From Sapria himalayana (taxonomy: Eukaryota; Streptophyta; Magnoliopsida; Malpighiales; Rafflesiaceae), in assembly GCA_029783825.1 (NCBI GenBank), contig JAREIK010002618.1, positions 355,676 through 419,675 of the forward strand: a stretch of DNA of 64,000 nucleotides, given 5' to 3'. The translations under genes and the position numbers were made by a program. Positions 28,003-41,413 of this stretch are shown here, piece after piece. Position 1 is the first letter of the stretch, and each line of letters begins with the position of its first letter. Below the pieces are notes generated by a model that made no database searches, was not told the origin of the DNA, and was given only the letters and a program-made list of their open reading frames with translations.

Positions 28003-28189
28003 CAATCTATTTGTCTATTTGAGTCACTATTTAACTATCTATCTGTCTATCTATCTTTTGTCTATTTGTCTATCTATGTATTTTTCTATCAATAAATCTA
28101 TCTATCAATTTATTTGTCCAGCTTTCTATCTCTATATATATCTATCTATCAATTTGTATATCTATCTATCTATCTGTCTAACTAACTTT

Positions 28190-28445
28190 TTGTCAATTGG
28201 TATATCTATCAATTAATCAATATATCTATCTATCTATCTATATATCTATCTATCAACTAATGTCTCTATCTATCTATCTATTTAATTGTTAGATTGTTTA
28301 TGTCTCGATCTATTAATTTGTATATCTGTCTATCTATATATCTAACTTTATGTCAATTTGTATATCTATCATTTATCTATCTATCTATCTGTCTATCTAT
28401 CTACTAATGTATATATCTATCTAATTGTTAGATTGTTTGTGTCTA
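28190..28445 (+). repeat. Diverged tandem duplication, unit about 139-160 bp
   Basis: TGTCAATTGGTATATCTATC at 28191 recurs as TGTCAATTTGTATATCTATC at 28351. TAATTGTTAGATTGTTT at 28283 recurs at 28422. The order of markers is kept, and the different spacings show indels of TCTA units within one copy. Confidence 0.75.
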
Positions 28446-31400
28446 TCTATAGATTTGTCATTTTATCTATCTATATATATGTCTATTTATCTATCTATTT
28501 TTCTATCTGTATATCTATCATTCACTCTATTTATGTATATTTTTATCTGTCTATCATTCTATCTATCTATCTATCTATCTTTGTGTCTATATATCTATCT
28601 ATCTCTTTGACTATTTATGTATATGTCCATCTATCCATCTATATATCTATTTATCTATTTTGTTTTTATCTATCTATCTATGAATTAATTACTCAATCAA
28701 TCTATATATCTCTATATATATATATATATATATATGTTTATCTATCTACTTATCTTTCTAATTGTCTATTTGACTATCTATCTATCTATTGATATATCTA
28801 TTTGTCTATTTATTTGTGTATATTTTTGTCTATTTTTCTATTTGTGTATCTATTTATCTACTATTTATCTATCTATTTATCTATTTTTATATCTATCTAT
28901 TTGTATATTTGTCTATCTATCTATCTATCTGTCTATTAGTCTATTTGTCTATCTATATATCTATTGATTTGTCTATCTTTCAATCTGTCTATCTAACTAT
29001 TTAATTATCTTTCTATTTATTTTTCTTACTATCTATCTATCTATCAATCAATATACCAACCTATCTATCTATCTATCTCTTTGTTTATTTGTCTGTTTAT
29101 CAATCTGTCAAACTATCTATTTGTCAATCTGTATGTGGTTTTATCTATCTATCAATCTAATTTTCTATTTGAGTATCTGTTTATATTTTTTTATCTTTAT
29201 CTATCTTGTTATCTATTTGTCTATATATCTATCAATCTATCTTTCTATTCATCTACCTACTTACCTATCTATCTATCTGTCTGTCTATCTATCTACTTGT
29301 CTATCTCTTTATATTTTTATTTGTCTATAGTCTATCTATCTGTCTATCTATTTCTATATCTATCTGTTTCTATACTATCTATTTTTCTATCTTTCTATAT
29401 ATCAGTTTATCTATATATCTATCTATGTGTCTGTGTTTATATATATATATATATATATATCAATCTATTAATATTTTATCTTTCTATTTATCTATATTAT
29501 TACCAACCTTGCTACCTACCTACTCAGCCATCTAGATATCTATTAATCAGTTTATCTATTTTTTTATCAATTTATCTTTTTGCTTTTTTTTGTGTCAGTT
29601 TATCTATCGATCTATCTATTTGTCTTTCTATATGTCTGTCTATTTAACTATTTGTCTATTAGTTTATAAGTCTATTTGTTTATTTGTTTATCTATCTATT
29701 TATCTATTTATCTATTTATATATTTGTTTATCTGTCTACCTTTCTATCAATCTTTCTATATATCTGTTAATCTATCTATTTTTCTGTCTATCTATATATT
29801 TGTCTATCTGTCAATCTATTAATCTTTCTATATGTTTATCTATTTATCTATCTTTCTTTCTTTCTTTCTATTTTTCGAAATGTCTATCTATGTATCTATA
29901 TTTCTATATTTCTATGTAACTATCAATCTGTCTATATATCAAACATTCTATCTATCTATCTATATTTCTTTCTATTTGTCTCTCTATCAATATATCTATA
30001 TATCTTTATTTCTTTCCTTATATCTTTATATCTATCTATCTTTCTAAATTCCTTTATATGTTTCTATTTACCTATCAATCTATTTTTCTATCTATCTTAC
30101 ATTCTATATATCTATCTATTTATCTATCCATCTATTTATTTATTTATATATATATGTGTCTAACTATATACATATCTATTTGTTAATTTCACTATCTATG
30201 TATCTGGATATCTATCTGTCAATCAATCAATCAATTAATCTATCTGTCTATCTGTCTGTCTATATGTCCTTATTTGTATATGTCTATCTATCTAACTTTA
30301 AATCTTCCTTTATGTATACCTGTCTATCAACCTATCAATCAATTAGACTATCTTCAATTAATCAATCAAATCTATCTATCTACATATCCATCTGTCTATC
30401 TATCTATCTATCTATCTATCTACAATTCTTTATTTCTATATTTCAATCTATGTATGTATCTATTTATCTTTTTGTTTGACTGTCTATTTATATATGTGTT
30501 GATTTGTCTATTTGTCTATATATATTTCTATCAATCAATCAATCTATTTGTCTATCTATCTAGCTACCTATCTTTCTATCTATTTGTCTATCTAAATATG
30601 TATCAATCTGTCAATCTATCGATTTGTCTATACGTTTATATGTATATCTGTCTATCTATCTATTTAATAATATGTCTATCTATATATCTATCTATTTCTC
30701 TATCTATCTATCTATATGTCCATCGATCCATCTCTATATCTATCTATCTGTCTGTTTGTCTATCTATCTATTTGTCTATCTATATATCTATATATCTTTC
30801 TATCTATAAATCTATATATCTGTATGTTTATCTATTTTCTATCTAAATATCTATATGTCTATCTATCTATTTGGTTATCTATCAATTTGTCTATCTATCT
30901 ATCTATCTATTTATGTATCAATCTGTCTATCTGTGTATCTTTCTATTGGTCTATCTATCTATTTATCTATCTATCTTGGTAGCAATCTATCTCTCTATCT
31001 CTCTATCTATCTATGTATCAATAAATCAATCTATTTATCTATTTATTTATCTCTTTGTTTTTTTTGTCTATCTATCTTTTTGTCAATTTATCTATTTGTC
31101 TATTTATATATCTATCTATATGTATATCTATCTATATGTATATCTATCTATTTGTCTCTCTATCAATTCGTCAATCTATCTATTTATTTATTTGTCTATC
31201 TATCAATTTTACATCTATTTATTTGTCTATCTATCTATCTTTCCAACTATCTATCTATCTATTTGCTAAAATTTCTATCAATCTATCTGTCTATCTTTCT
31301 ATTTGTCTATCTATCTATTTGTCTATCTATCTACCTATCTATTTTTATATCTATCTCTCTATCTATTTACTTATCAAACTTTCTTTCTTTATATCTATCC

Positions 31401-31550
31401 TTCAATGATCTGTCTATTTGTCTATTAGTATCTTTATCTTTTTGTCTATCTACTTCTCTATCTTTCTATTTATTTTTCTATCTATCTACTATGTATCTAT
31501 ATATCTATTTATTAATCTATTAATCTTTGTATCTATGTATATATCTATCT

Positions 31551-31573
31551 TACTATAAGAAAAGACAAAATTG
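31551..31573 (+). repeat. CACTA-1 left terminal inverted repeat
   Basis: TACTATAAGAAAAGACAAAA begins exactly where the TCTA array stops. Similarity to the right end continues weakly through AATTGAAATG. Confidence 0.88.
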
Positions 31574-32289
31574 AAATGACCTATTCTACTTCTAATTGCA
31601 TCGGTATGTTCAATTAGTTATGTAATTAGAAAAAAAAGAATAAGTTTTTAAAATCATCTTCTCTAAATTTTTAGAAATGAATAATGCAATTATGTTTCTA
31701 TAAAAAGAGACAAAATAAATACGTCAATAAAACTTGAGATGGCTAACTAATCATGCATTCTATCACTAATTTTATGACGGAAAAAATAAAAACTTATTAT
31801 CCATTTTTAAATGAGTGACGGATTATCAAAGAAATGCATGATTCATTTCTATTTATAAATGTATTTAGAAATCATATCTTTCATTTCTATAGTCTACAAT
31901 AGAAACATGCTTCATTTGTATAGTTTATATATGTTGTATATAATATACAATACACACCAAAACTATATGACCTTCACCTAAATAAGCACATTCACATATT
32001 ACTCATCAAATGACAATCATATAACATTCACCATTGAATAAAATATTAGATAAAAAAAATAAATGTCCGTAAATTTCAATACACAATTCATAACCAACTT
32101 AAAAAAAATAACACAAAAACCTTAATTTCACATCAAAAACTTTCGCTGCAAAAATTATTTTACACAACATCACAAACATATACGAGTCCTTAGTCTAATG
32201 AGTATTTTATCTCGAGATCTAGATGGATCCTTTTCAAAATGATGAAAAAAATATGATGTATATGCCAACTTACACATTATTTTCTCTAT
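31574..32289. other. CACTA-1 left subterminal region
   Basis: AT-rich sequence without coding signal. Phrases such as ATCACTAATTTTATGACGG and GAGTGACGGATTATC (about 31765-31830) resemble the GTGATGGAAAT and CGTCGCTAATTG phrases near the right end, consistent with degenerate subterminal repeats for transposase binding. Their number is too low by eye for certainty. Confidence 0.5.
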
Positions 32290-33480
32290 CTTCAAAATCT
32301 TTTATTGTATTTTATCCTCACTTTTCATTATTTCCTCCACTCTTTTAAATCTTTCGAGCCTCTCTTTTTTTCATTTCTTCTATTTTCTTCTACTTTTCTT
32401 CATTTCTTTTTTACATCTATTCATTCTTTTGTTGCATCTCCTCATTTTTTCTTTGCAATGTATCTTAAATTTTCTGCATCTCCTCATTAAACCTTTCATC
32501 AAACATATTATTGTAAGTAGAAGATGATGATGAACTCCAAGTAGGACCTGGATAAAATATAGATGCATAGGTACCAAGACTATACACTAACTATTTTTTT
32601 AGATATATCCCACTAGCCTAAATGATATGCTCAAAATTAATCTCTTGCTCCTCTATAGAAGAATCTATCAATTTTTAAGCATTTGTAACCATATTTTTCA
32701 TAACTTCTTACAATTGTTAAAATACAACATAACTCATCAATTAATGTATTAAAATAATTTTTTAACTAGCAAAAGAAACTGTCCTTTTGCTACTAAAAAA
32801 TAATATGAAAACGAAAGTCCTTATATTTAATGAATCCATAAATAATAAATCATTTGTTATGTTATAAAAATAAACATGTCTTTGTATTTTATATACAATT
32901 AATTCCAAATAATAAAATTATAAATTTTTTTTTATTATTTGCAAATTTCAAATGAAACTACTATTACAAAATGAGAAACTCATATTTATATCATTTGAGC
33001 ATTTGTCCACAAATTATCCATCCTTCTTTTTGTATATTTGCTTGAATACCTCAAACATTGTTGGTGGACATCCCAACTCATCCTTCTGAAAATAAATATT
33101 AGTTACTATTAAAGTATAGCATTCATTATCATATAGGTATTATCATTTAGATTCAAAATATTTAAATAATAACAAAAAATAAAATTTAATTATACCAAAT
33201 TTACTAAATGTTGGTGGTCGCCTTTTAACCACCAATATATTTTAAAGGTCCCGATCCTTTACCATCTTTCTTTGATCAATGATTATGTGAGGTCATATAC
33301 GACAAGGCATTGAACGCCTCATTATTCCCATATTCTCACCATTTTATCCAAACACCAAGGGGGACACTTTTAAGCTTTGTATCTTTACCATAATTTTTTC
33401 ACAATTTTCCAAGCTTGTCATTTTATCTCACACTTACCACATGTTTCCATGTAACCTTGACCAAGACCACCAAAGCATTA
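32290..33480 (-). pseudogene. CACTA-1 second gene remnant (Transposase_24/TNPA-like)
   Basis: The minus strand at about 33075-33000 reads KDELGCPPTMFEVFKQIY then KKKDG, stop, FVDKCSND. This resembles the conserved 'pt..ElF..tH.kkdG.fvd' stretch of plant Transposase_24 proteins, the DNA-binding partner of TNP2. It is preceded by an AG splice-acceptor-like site. Further on, 32575-32300 encodes FNEEMQKI, NEEMQQKNE and KKIEEMKKREARK separated by stops, an E/K-rich coiled-coil tail as is usual in this family. The upstream part (33480-33200) is frameshifted. The gene lies downstream of the transposase on the same strand, as in other CACTA elements. It is broken throughout. Short frames on either strand here are shadows. 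Confidence 0.6.
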
Positions 33481-34009
33481 TTCCATTTTTACATTTTCTA
33501 CAAAAACCAAATAAAGTAATAATACATTGTAATGCATTTATTTTAAGATTAAATCATATTATACCAAATTGAAAATCAAAAAATGTATATGAAATATACC
33601 TCAAATTCTTCCCAATAAAATTTTTTCATACTTTGGGGCACTTTACTCCATTTTATACCATCCATAACTAGTTTCTCCATAGTTATATTCCTGATTGTAC
33701 GAAAAGTTGAATGAATAAACTTATAAGTAATTTAACATCAGCTTGTACATATACATATAAACAAAATATACAAATTTTACTTCTACTAAGTTAAAATTTA
33801 TTTCATTTATATTTTTTATCCAAAACATTGTAAAATAATTAGTTTAAATCAAAATGATAATGTTCAATAAGTAGCAATATCATACGTTGTTATTATTTGA
33901 AATTAATAAAATTCAAATATTTTAATATACTTCTAATTTCATTCAAATATTAATTTTTATTTAATTAAAAATGGAAAAAATTGAAAAATGATAATGAATG
34001 GATATAATA
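33481..34009. other. AT-rich spacer in CACTA-1
   Basis: About 530 bases of A/T-rich sequence with no reading frame, repeat or terminus that I can support. Its composition matches the rest of CACTA-1 and contrasts with the block that follows. Confidence 0.5.
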
Positions 34010-37000
34010 AATTTAAGAAAGCTAAGTACTATTTGTTGTCAATTGTGGGGTGAAAAAAGAGTTTCTCATATCATGACGCGTAAATTATGGATTGTGAATA
34101 TTCTACCGGTATCACTACTATAGTACCAATGCATGGGTCTCCTAAGATTGATGGGATGAAACTATCAGTATCTTTCGGGGTAAAATGAGACAAAGATGGA
34201 ATATTTATGGTAGTAAATCTATGTATTTCATGATGAGGTAATTCCAAAGTTTCTCCATATGTCTATGCCTTACAGCAATACAAGAAAAGATCCTTCACAC
34301 ATTCATGTTAGTGAATTAAAGAGAAGAGTGACTTACTCGGCTATCCCAATTAATTACAAAATGCAAATCTAATATATAACTCATTTTCATAAAAAAATAA
34401 TAAAAAAAATAACTCCTTTTCATAGAGATTTAGAAATCATAAGTGAAGTTGTGGTAGTGATCCAGTCTTCAAAGAGATTGACGGTCTTGACGGTCTAGCT
34501 AGAAGGTTGTCTGATCTACCCTATTTATTAAGTAAGAAAAAAAAGGTCTCTCGAGCCTTTTTTTTCTTTCATAAAGGCATGCTTTTATCCTAAGTCAATT
34601 ACTCAAAGTAAATGTCAAGCATGTTCCATGGTCACGAAATAATAATGCCAATGAACAGGCAAGTTTAGAAGCTACCTTGGTCCTAACCAATCCTTGCAAA
34701 TAAGAGTATAAGAATGTAGGTTAGTATTATAAAATGTTACTGCCCTACCTTCTCTATTTCCTTCTTTTCAAACAAGTATGATGTTCTTTCTTCATCCTCC
34801 ATCCCCATTATGAGGGCCGAACAGAATATGTTTGGTTTTTCAATAGCTCCTTTCATTCATAATGGTATACTAGGAAGATGAAGAGATGAACTTTGAAATT
34901 AAGTTACAAAGAAATTCAACAAGAATTTTTTGGGTTGGAAAGGTGTCCGTCCTATTAGGTCAAGCTGGCAAGGTCAGGTTTTTAATGAAATCCACTCTTC
35001 ATGCCTTTATTCCCTCTTTGACTAGGGTTCTGAAAGGAATGACTATTAAGATTGAAGGAATTGAGATGTAATGTTGAATGGAGAGATAGAAGGAATCTAT
35101 TCACATGGGAGAAGGCTCTCTGAAGCTTAGGTTTGGAGACTTGGGCTGGAGATCAAGCTAGTTGGACTATGAGCTAATTTTCTCTACTTGTTGGGCAGGC
35201 GGTCCTTCCTTCATCATGATGAAAAATCAAAAAGAAAGGAATGAGAAAGAAATAATCAACCATCATAGCCATTAGCTTCTCCTGCTTTTCAAGTCCAGTA
35301 AGACAAAGATAGGTCCCTTTCTAAATAAGTCATCCTTCATGAGAAGAGTTATGTGCTAAAACATTTATATTCCTTTGATGGGCTATTTCTAGGAAGCAAT
35401 GAAGAAGCTAAGATAAAATTTCTAATGGAAGTTGTCCCTATGTTATAGTTGCTTCAAAATGTGATATTGGAAGGTTGGGTGATCTTCTATCCTATTCAGT
35501 CATTATGGAACATGAATCTATATAGAGATATATTGAGCCGGGGATTGACTTGTAGTGATATGATGTCACAAAAAAAGGTTGATAATAGCTAAAGTCCACC
35601 TCCATCCCTTCTCCTTGGAGCTAGGTGCAGTGGTAAGGAATTATGAGAGGGGAGTTTTGTTTTAGAGAGTTTGTAGTGGTTTTTTATGTTGCTACCCCAT
35701 CTATAAGGGTTTCTATTATGAGCCCTTAAAGAAAAGCAGCGAATGTGCTAATAGTGAGTCAATCTATGGTGTGTAGATGAAGTGATGCTTCAGCAAGAGT
35801 AGGCCTACTCTTTTCCTAGCTTTTTGGAGTAGGAAGGAAGAATGTGGGGGAGTTTTCACTATTCACATAGAATGAATTGAGGATCAAGTAGAGAATAGAG
35901 GCTGAAAGCAAGTGGAGATTTCACAAATGATAAATCTTTTGGCTATCTAATGCCATCATAATGAGAAGACCAAAGTTAACCTTTAAAGCAGATGCCACTA
36001 AAGAATACACGGCTTAAGTAGAATTATCATCAAGAGTCAGCCAAAAATGAAGATTTATTTGAAAGGGTTGAAAGGCATTCCATTCAAAATCAGCCGATTC
36101 AGGGATAAAAAGGATAATATAGGACATCTAGATATGTTGAATCACTCGCCAAATACCAAATCATCATAGGAGCAAGAAGACAAATGCATTCCACAATGTA
36201 GGTAGTCATTCCCAGTCCACTAATCCAGGTTAGCAGTTTCAGTCAAGAGTGAAGATTCATTAAAAGAGAGTGTGCAACACCGATTAGTTTTATGAGTTTG
36301 GACATGGTGCTCAATTGAGCATGAGCTTTGCTTTGCTTCACTTGAGAGAGAAATGCTTTCATCCAATTAGGTAGAAGAAGGAAAGACAACTATTAGTGAT
36401 GCGGAAGGCCTTCTAGATGAAGAAAATCTTTTTAAAACTATAATGGGCTCTACTTCTTCTGCAGCAAATTGGTGTAAGTTGTTGCCTCTAGGCAGATGCA
36501 AAGGAAAATGAATCACCTAATTCTTCATCTCCTACTATAGAATTGGCATCTAAGAAGAGTTTGGAGGCAGAATCGGCTAATACAAGGGAAAAAAGAGTAA
36601 TATTTTAACTTCTTGATTGAGGAAAGAAGAAAGTAAAATTAGAGCTTCTAATGCAGGGAAAGCTGATTCATGTAAACCCCTATTCTGACTACCCAACTAG
36701 TGCTAGTTTGATTTAGGTTGACCTTCCAACTATACTACTACTCTTAGGGCAAGGGGCTAAAACAACTGATCCGAGAGGTTACGAGGGGTTACTCTAACTA
36801 AGGTCATGGCCCCTCTTCTTAAGGATAGGTAGATTTATTGGAGAGAGTGGAATGAGGCTTAGTTGCAAAAGGACAAGCATCAATGCTTTGCTTCCTTTTC
36901 TAAGGCATTTGCACTCCTTCATGCAAAGAGTAATTTGTAGTATTATCATTAATGAATACATGTAGATTTCTTCCTCCACAAACTGTTAGTTGAATTCTTC

Positions 37001-37050
37001 TAACCCTCATCACATGTTGAGATCTTCGACAACTTGAATGATTAGCTTTG
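34010..37050. other. Compositionally distinct 3-kb block inside CACTA-1, possible organelle-derived DNA
   Basis: The sequence is visibly richer in G and C, with balanced purines and few long A/T runs, unlike the flanking TE sequence. The longest frames (34886-35071 plus, 36794-36979 minus) are about 61 codons, start and end arbitrarily and show no family I recognise. The texture (GAAGGAAGAATG-like phrases, CTCTCGAGCC, short purine-rich tracts, no long frames) reminds me of plant mitochondrial intergenic DNA. I could not match any mitochondrial gene, so this is a guess from composition. It sits between the transposase and partner genes of CACTA-1, where captured or inserted DNA would be tolerated. 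A decayed host gene fragment is the alternative. Confidence 0.35.
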
Positions 37051-37239
37051 AAAGCTAAATCAAGTTAAATAAATATAAAAATATACAGGGCAATAAAAAC
37101 ATGTTATGAAAATATCATAACAACAAAACATAATAATAAAGACATTAAAATTTAAAAAAACAATCAAAATATTTTAATTTAACATCTAGATTATAATGAG
37201 TACAAAATGAGAATTACAAAATAACAATGAAGTAAATGA
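37051..37239. other. Junction between distinct block and transposase 3' end
   Basis: AT-rich sequence returns at about 37055 after the GC-richer block. No feature is seen before the 3' end of the transposase remnant. Confidence 0.4.
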
Positions 37240-40200
37240 TTTTCTAGTCATCATCAGAAATTTCTAATAAATCCATTTCTATCTACATATTTATTATCAT
37301 CGGATTCTATAATTAATTCCTTCTCATTATCTTCTTCCACATGGGCATCATCAATGTCCAAATAATTTCAACCTTCACAAAGTAATATTTGAAGCACACC
37401 ATCTACCCCATGAACAATTGAATGAAGTTCCACATTATTCTCTTGAAAATACTGATCACATGATATAGTGATAATGACCATTTTCAACAACTTTAATAGT
37501 TGATCTAGGTTTTATTTTAAATATTGTCTACTAGTGACATGGATTTCTTCTCATAGTTGGATAAATAGTGTAACACAATTGTTCGACTTTACCACAAAAA
37601 TAAATGACTTATACTTATGATAATATTTTTTATGGTTGACTTCAAGAAGGTTATATTGATGATGAATTCTAGTATCAATATTTGGAATAGGATTTAACCA
37701 TTCATATTTAAATAGAATTATCCCTTTAATTAGTAAAGCTGGATACTCTACATGTAGAATTTCAATTAGTCTACCTTGAAACTCAATAGTAGATGCAATA
37801 TAGTTAGACTTTTGATGTAAATACCATTATTCATTACAGTTCTATTTGAACCATGTTTCAATGTATGAAATTTGTATCCATTTACATAATGTATGGGATA
37901 CATCTATAAACTTTTTAATGGTCCATATGTAAGAACCTTCATTTGTCTATTACAAATATTTGATGAAGCAAATTATACTAACAAAATGATAAAGGAAAAA
38001 TTCATACATATATAATATTGTAATAAATGTTTAGAACCAAGAATGATAAGTTATATACTGAAAAGTTGTTCAAACCAATTTATGAAATCCTTTTCAAGAT
38101 TTGCATCAATTGTTAGCATCATCAATATAATGTTTGCTTTCCTTTAATTCCTTAGCATTAATTCTTAAAAAATAACACTAAAGATATTTTGAAATATTAA
38201 AATGTTATAAAACATAAATTGACAAAAATGAGAATATGAAATTTTTATAAATCTTACTCAATATAAGGTATAATTTCCTAGCAGTTCAACAAAATGTATG
38301 TGTGCACAGCATAATACTCTAGGTCATCCAAAAAATATCTTGATGTTGCTCTACCATATGATTAACCTGCATGTATAAAAATAGAAAGCATCTCATTTTC
38401 TAATAATACATCCCCTATACCATATATATTATTTGATGATAATTTGTTTTGTTGATGATAGAATTTTGGCCCAAAGTAGTGCACACAAAATACCGAAGCC
38501 TCTTCAACTAAGTAGGTATTGCATACTGATACTTCAACTTTGGCTTTATTTTAAACATTATTTATTTATTTTATAAGATATTAAAAATAGATATAAATTA
38601 GAAAAAATTATTTATTGTATACATAAAAATTTTTAGATTAACAAATGAAAAATATAAAACCTCTCAAATGGATACATCCAACTATATTACATATGGCCTA
38701 CTATCAAGGATTCATGAGGCGATTGGACTGGAAGATGTTCCATTGAGTTGAAGTAGGAAAAAAAATATGCTCAAATTTGCATAAAATAATGGGGATGTCA
38801 TTTGTAATTGCTCCATTTCTTTCTTTTTTATGACATTACAAGTGAAATTTTAAAAAAATCTTTATTTTTAGTCAATGCTTCCCAAATTGTTTGTGGAAGT
38901 AATTCATGAAATACTATGGGTATTAATCTTTATATTAACACATAACAGTCATGATTTTTCATCCCTAATAACTTATTCTTCTTCATATCGACACATCTCA
39001 TTTTAGATGCATATGTATTAGGGATCTTTAGCTCCATTAACCATTTGAACAAAGCTTTATTTGCATCCTTTTCAAGACTATAACAAGCCATAAAAAATTT
39101 ATTTGTTGATTTGTCCCTATGTAACTCTAGAAAAAAACATAACTCTTTCAAATCCTATATTGATTTAATATTATCATTTGTTTTCCTTCCACATTCATTC
39201 TAGTATTAAAAATTTTTTCAAAGAAGTTCTTCTCAATGTGCATCACACCTAAGGTGTATCTAATAAGATTAGTTTTCCAATAAGGAAAATCCCAAAAGAT
39301 ACTTTTTTTCTTCCGAAGAAAGTGGTAATTCCTAGAAAATTGCCCATTAAAGCAATCTGCATCAACATCCATAATATTTTGAACCCATATCTTTCAATTA
39401 CTTCTAATATATCATCAAAGATGGTAAAATTTTAACTACTTTATTGACTTTCCTAGATGCATTAATATTCATCCAAAATGGATGTTCCACATGTAAGTAT
39501 TTATGGTGGTTATTAAAACAAGGAGTCTTTTCTTCTTTGCTCAGATAAAATACATATGAGTCCTCCATGCAATAAGGACAAGCTAATTTTTTTACATTAA
39601 TCCAGTCTGACAACATTCAATATGTGGGAAAGTCACTTATGATCAATATAAATGATGGTTGCATTTTGATGTTTTGCTTTCTAGATATATCATATGTTTT
39701 GACACCATCCTCCCACAAAATTTTGAGCATGGGCCTGCAATAAATTATCTAATTTATCTTTTGGATTTCTCATAACTAGACATGATAACATACATAAACA
39801 TGTACTCATCTTTCATGCACATACATAGTAATAAATTATAAGGTGTAATAATTACAGGCAATGAAGAGTATTATTGCCTTGTTTGTCCAAATGACTAAAA
39901 TCCATTTGTGTACAACCCTAATCTAATATTTCAACTTTCATCTTCAAAAGATAGATGACAATCATCAAATATTTCCAAGAAAGATAATTTGAGAATTGCT
40001 ACATTATGTCATCTTCAATAATATGATTTTTCTGCCAACTCATCATTAGTAGTGGCTTCAGATACAAATAATTTTTGCAAACAAAGAGTCAATCTAAAAT
40101 AATACATATTATAAGGAATATTTATTTTTTTCCTTTTACATGTTGTTTCTCTTTTATACCGAGGATAGTTATAGAAATTAAATGCAATTTCTTCACTATA

Positions 40201-40502
40201 TATGCCCAATATATCATGTAGCCATTAATACAGCAATATATTTTTTCTAACAGCATACCCAAATCTCACAAAAACATTTTTGTGCTATAAAAAATATTTA
40301 TCATGACATTATTTTTTGGTAACAATTCAGATAATAACTAGCATATTTCATCATAATAACTTTCTAAATAATTATTTTTAACCTTTAAATTCATGAGTCT
40401 AGCTGTCACAGATAACTTTGTGTGTCCATATGGAAAACCTTGCCAAACTTTTTCTTCTGAGCCTTCGAAATTTCAAAAAATTATTTTGTGATAATATTGG
40501 GA
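37240..40502 (-). pseudogene. TNP2-like: CACTA-1 TNP2-type transposase, main part (interrupted by CACTA-2)
   Basis: TNP2 proteins bind and cut CACTA ends. Reading down the minus strand: LSVTARLMNLK near 40410; IPYNMYYFRLTLCLQKLF at about 40115-40060; IRLGLYTNGF near 39925; CPYCMEDSYVFYL at about 39580-39540; LGVMHIEKNFFEKIFNT at about 39250-39200; MRCVDMKKNKLLGMKNHDC at about 39000-38945. These are successive landmarks of the Transposase_21 (Tnp2) domain. NSMEHLPV near 38740 and TYLVEEASVFCVHYFG near 38500 belong to the DUF4218 region. VEQLCYTIYP near 37555 belongs to the C-terminal DUF4216 region. Stops and frame changes break it into fragments of up to about 75 codons. The upstream part continues at 48442-48830, across the inserted CACTA-2. 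No intact protein can be made. Confidence 0.9.
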
Positions 40503-40518
40503 CACTACTAAAAATTAC
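40503..40518 (+). repeat. CACTA-2 left terminal inverted repeat
   Basis: CACTACTAAAAATTAC, directly after the target duplication GGA. The first 11 bases match the right terminus exactly. Confidence 0.93.
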
Positions 40519-40529
40519 AATAATACAGA

Positions 40530-41280
40530 CCAAAAAAGGGTATCAAAAAAAAAATTTCGACCAAAGACCAACCATAATTACTTACTAAATGTTTTTGGTT
40601 GAGAATCGGTCTATAGAGTGGTTGCCGAATATATTACCGACCATTTAATGACCTATCATTATAATTGGTCGATACATTATTTTTTCAAATTATTTATAGC
40701 TTTGTACTTGTCGACCTTTTACCAACCAAATATATAGGTTAGTAATTACTAATTAATTCATGATCAATTTAGAGATCCAAAGAGACGTATTAGAGAGAAA
40801 TACTTCTGACCAAATTCCTGACTAACTACCGACCATATATTACCGACCAGATATATTTGGTAGGAAATATGGTCTATAAATTAGGAAAGAATTAGCAAAA
40901 AATATTCTCGAAAAATTACCAATTATTTAATGACCAAAAATATATAACCATTAAAAATGGTCGGAACAGTGGTCATCCAATATATTTATACGGTCATAAT
41001 TATCAACCAAATTACCGATCGAATATTTAGGTTGGTAATTACTAACCTTTTCACAAACAAATACCGACCATACCTCCTGACCAAATGTTTTTGGTCGGAA
41101 ATAGGTCAGTAAATTAGGATGGAAATAATGAATAGAAATAAGCGACAAATTAATGACCATTTAACAACTAAAAATATATTACCATTAAAATTGGTCGGTA
41201 AAGTGGACTTTCAAATACTTATAAATTTGTTCTAACCAACCATTTGCCGACCATAATTTTGGTCGGTAATTCTTTGTTTT
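40530..41280. repeat. CACTA-2 left subterminal repeat cluster
   Basis: I count about nine exact CCGACCA or TGGTCGG heptamers in both orientations, plus many single-base variants, often within TTACCGACCATTT or TTTTGGTCGGTAATT. Such arrays are the binding sites of the TNPA-type protein in En/Spm elements. The binding role here is by analogy. Confidence 0.85.
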
Positions 41281-41413
41281 AATTTTTTTTGATTTGAAAA
41301 TCATTTGCTAAATCATTAAAACCTAAAATCATCGAAACTCCATCATTTATTCGAATCAGAGCAGACAATAAGCACGAAATCAAAAAAAAATTTGATATTT
41401 CTTCTGAATTCAG
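41281..41413 (+). other. Probable 5' untranslated first exon of CACTA-2 transcript
   Basis: The stretch follows the subterminal cluster and ends TTCTGAATTCAG|GTAAGTTTTT, an ideal plant splice donor at 41414, followed by T-rich intron-like sequence. The first downstream acceptor that opens transposase coding is TTTTACAG at 43286-43293. No ATG-led frame is seen here, so the exon is taken as non-coding. The promoter is expected near 41200 but I see no distinct TATA box. Confidence 0.5.

Larger units (their letters stand above)
24960..31550 (+). repeat. Degenerate TCTA array, block D
   Basis: About 6.6 kb of the same array, ending exactly at the CACTA-1 left terminus with the 3-bp target duplication TCT. 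It includes AT runs at 25699-25719, 26498-26521, 28713-28735 and 29438-29460. A CCAACCTTGCTACCTACCTA-like patch at about 29500-29530 belongs to a family that recurs in block E. No gene is supported. Confidence 0.95.

Noticed and set aside
27953..28095. CVCVCV-rich peptides at GT runs (also 54648, 63485)
   Set aside because: They are direct translation of a dinucleotide repeat.
32305..32577. Frames of 61-65 codons on both strands
   Set aside because: The plus frame is antisense to, and the minus frame out of register with, the E/K-rich coiled-coil remnant of the CACTA-1 partner gene.
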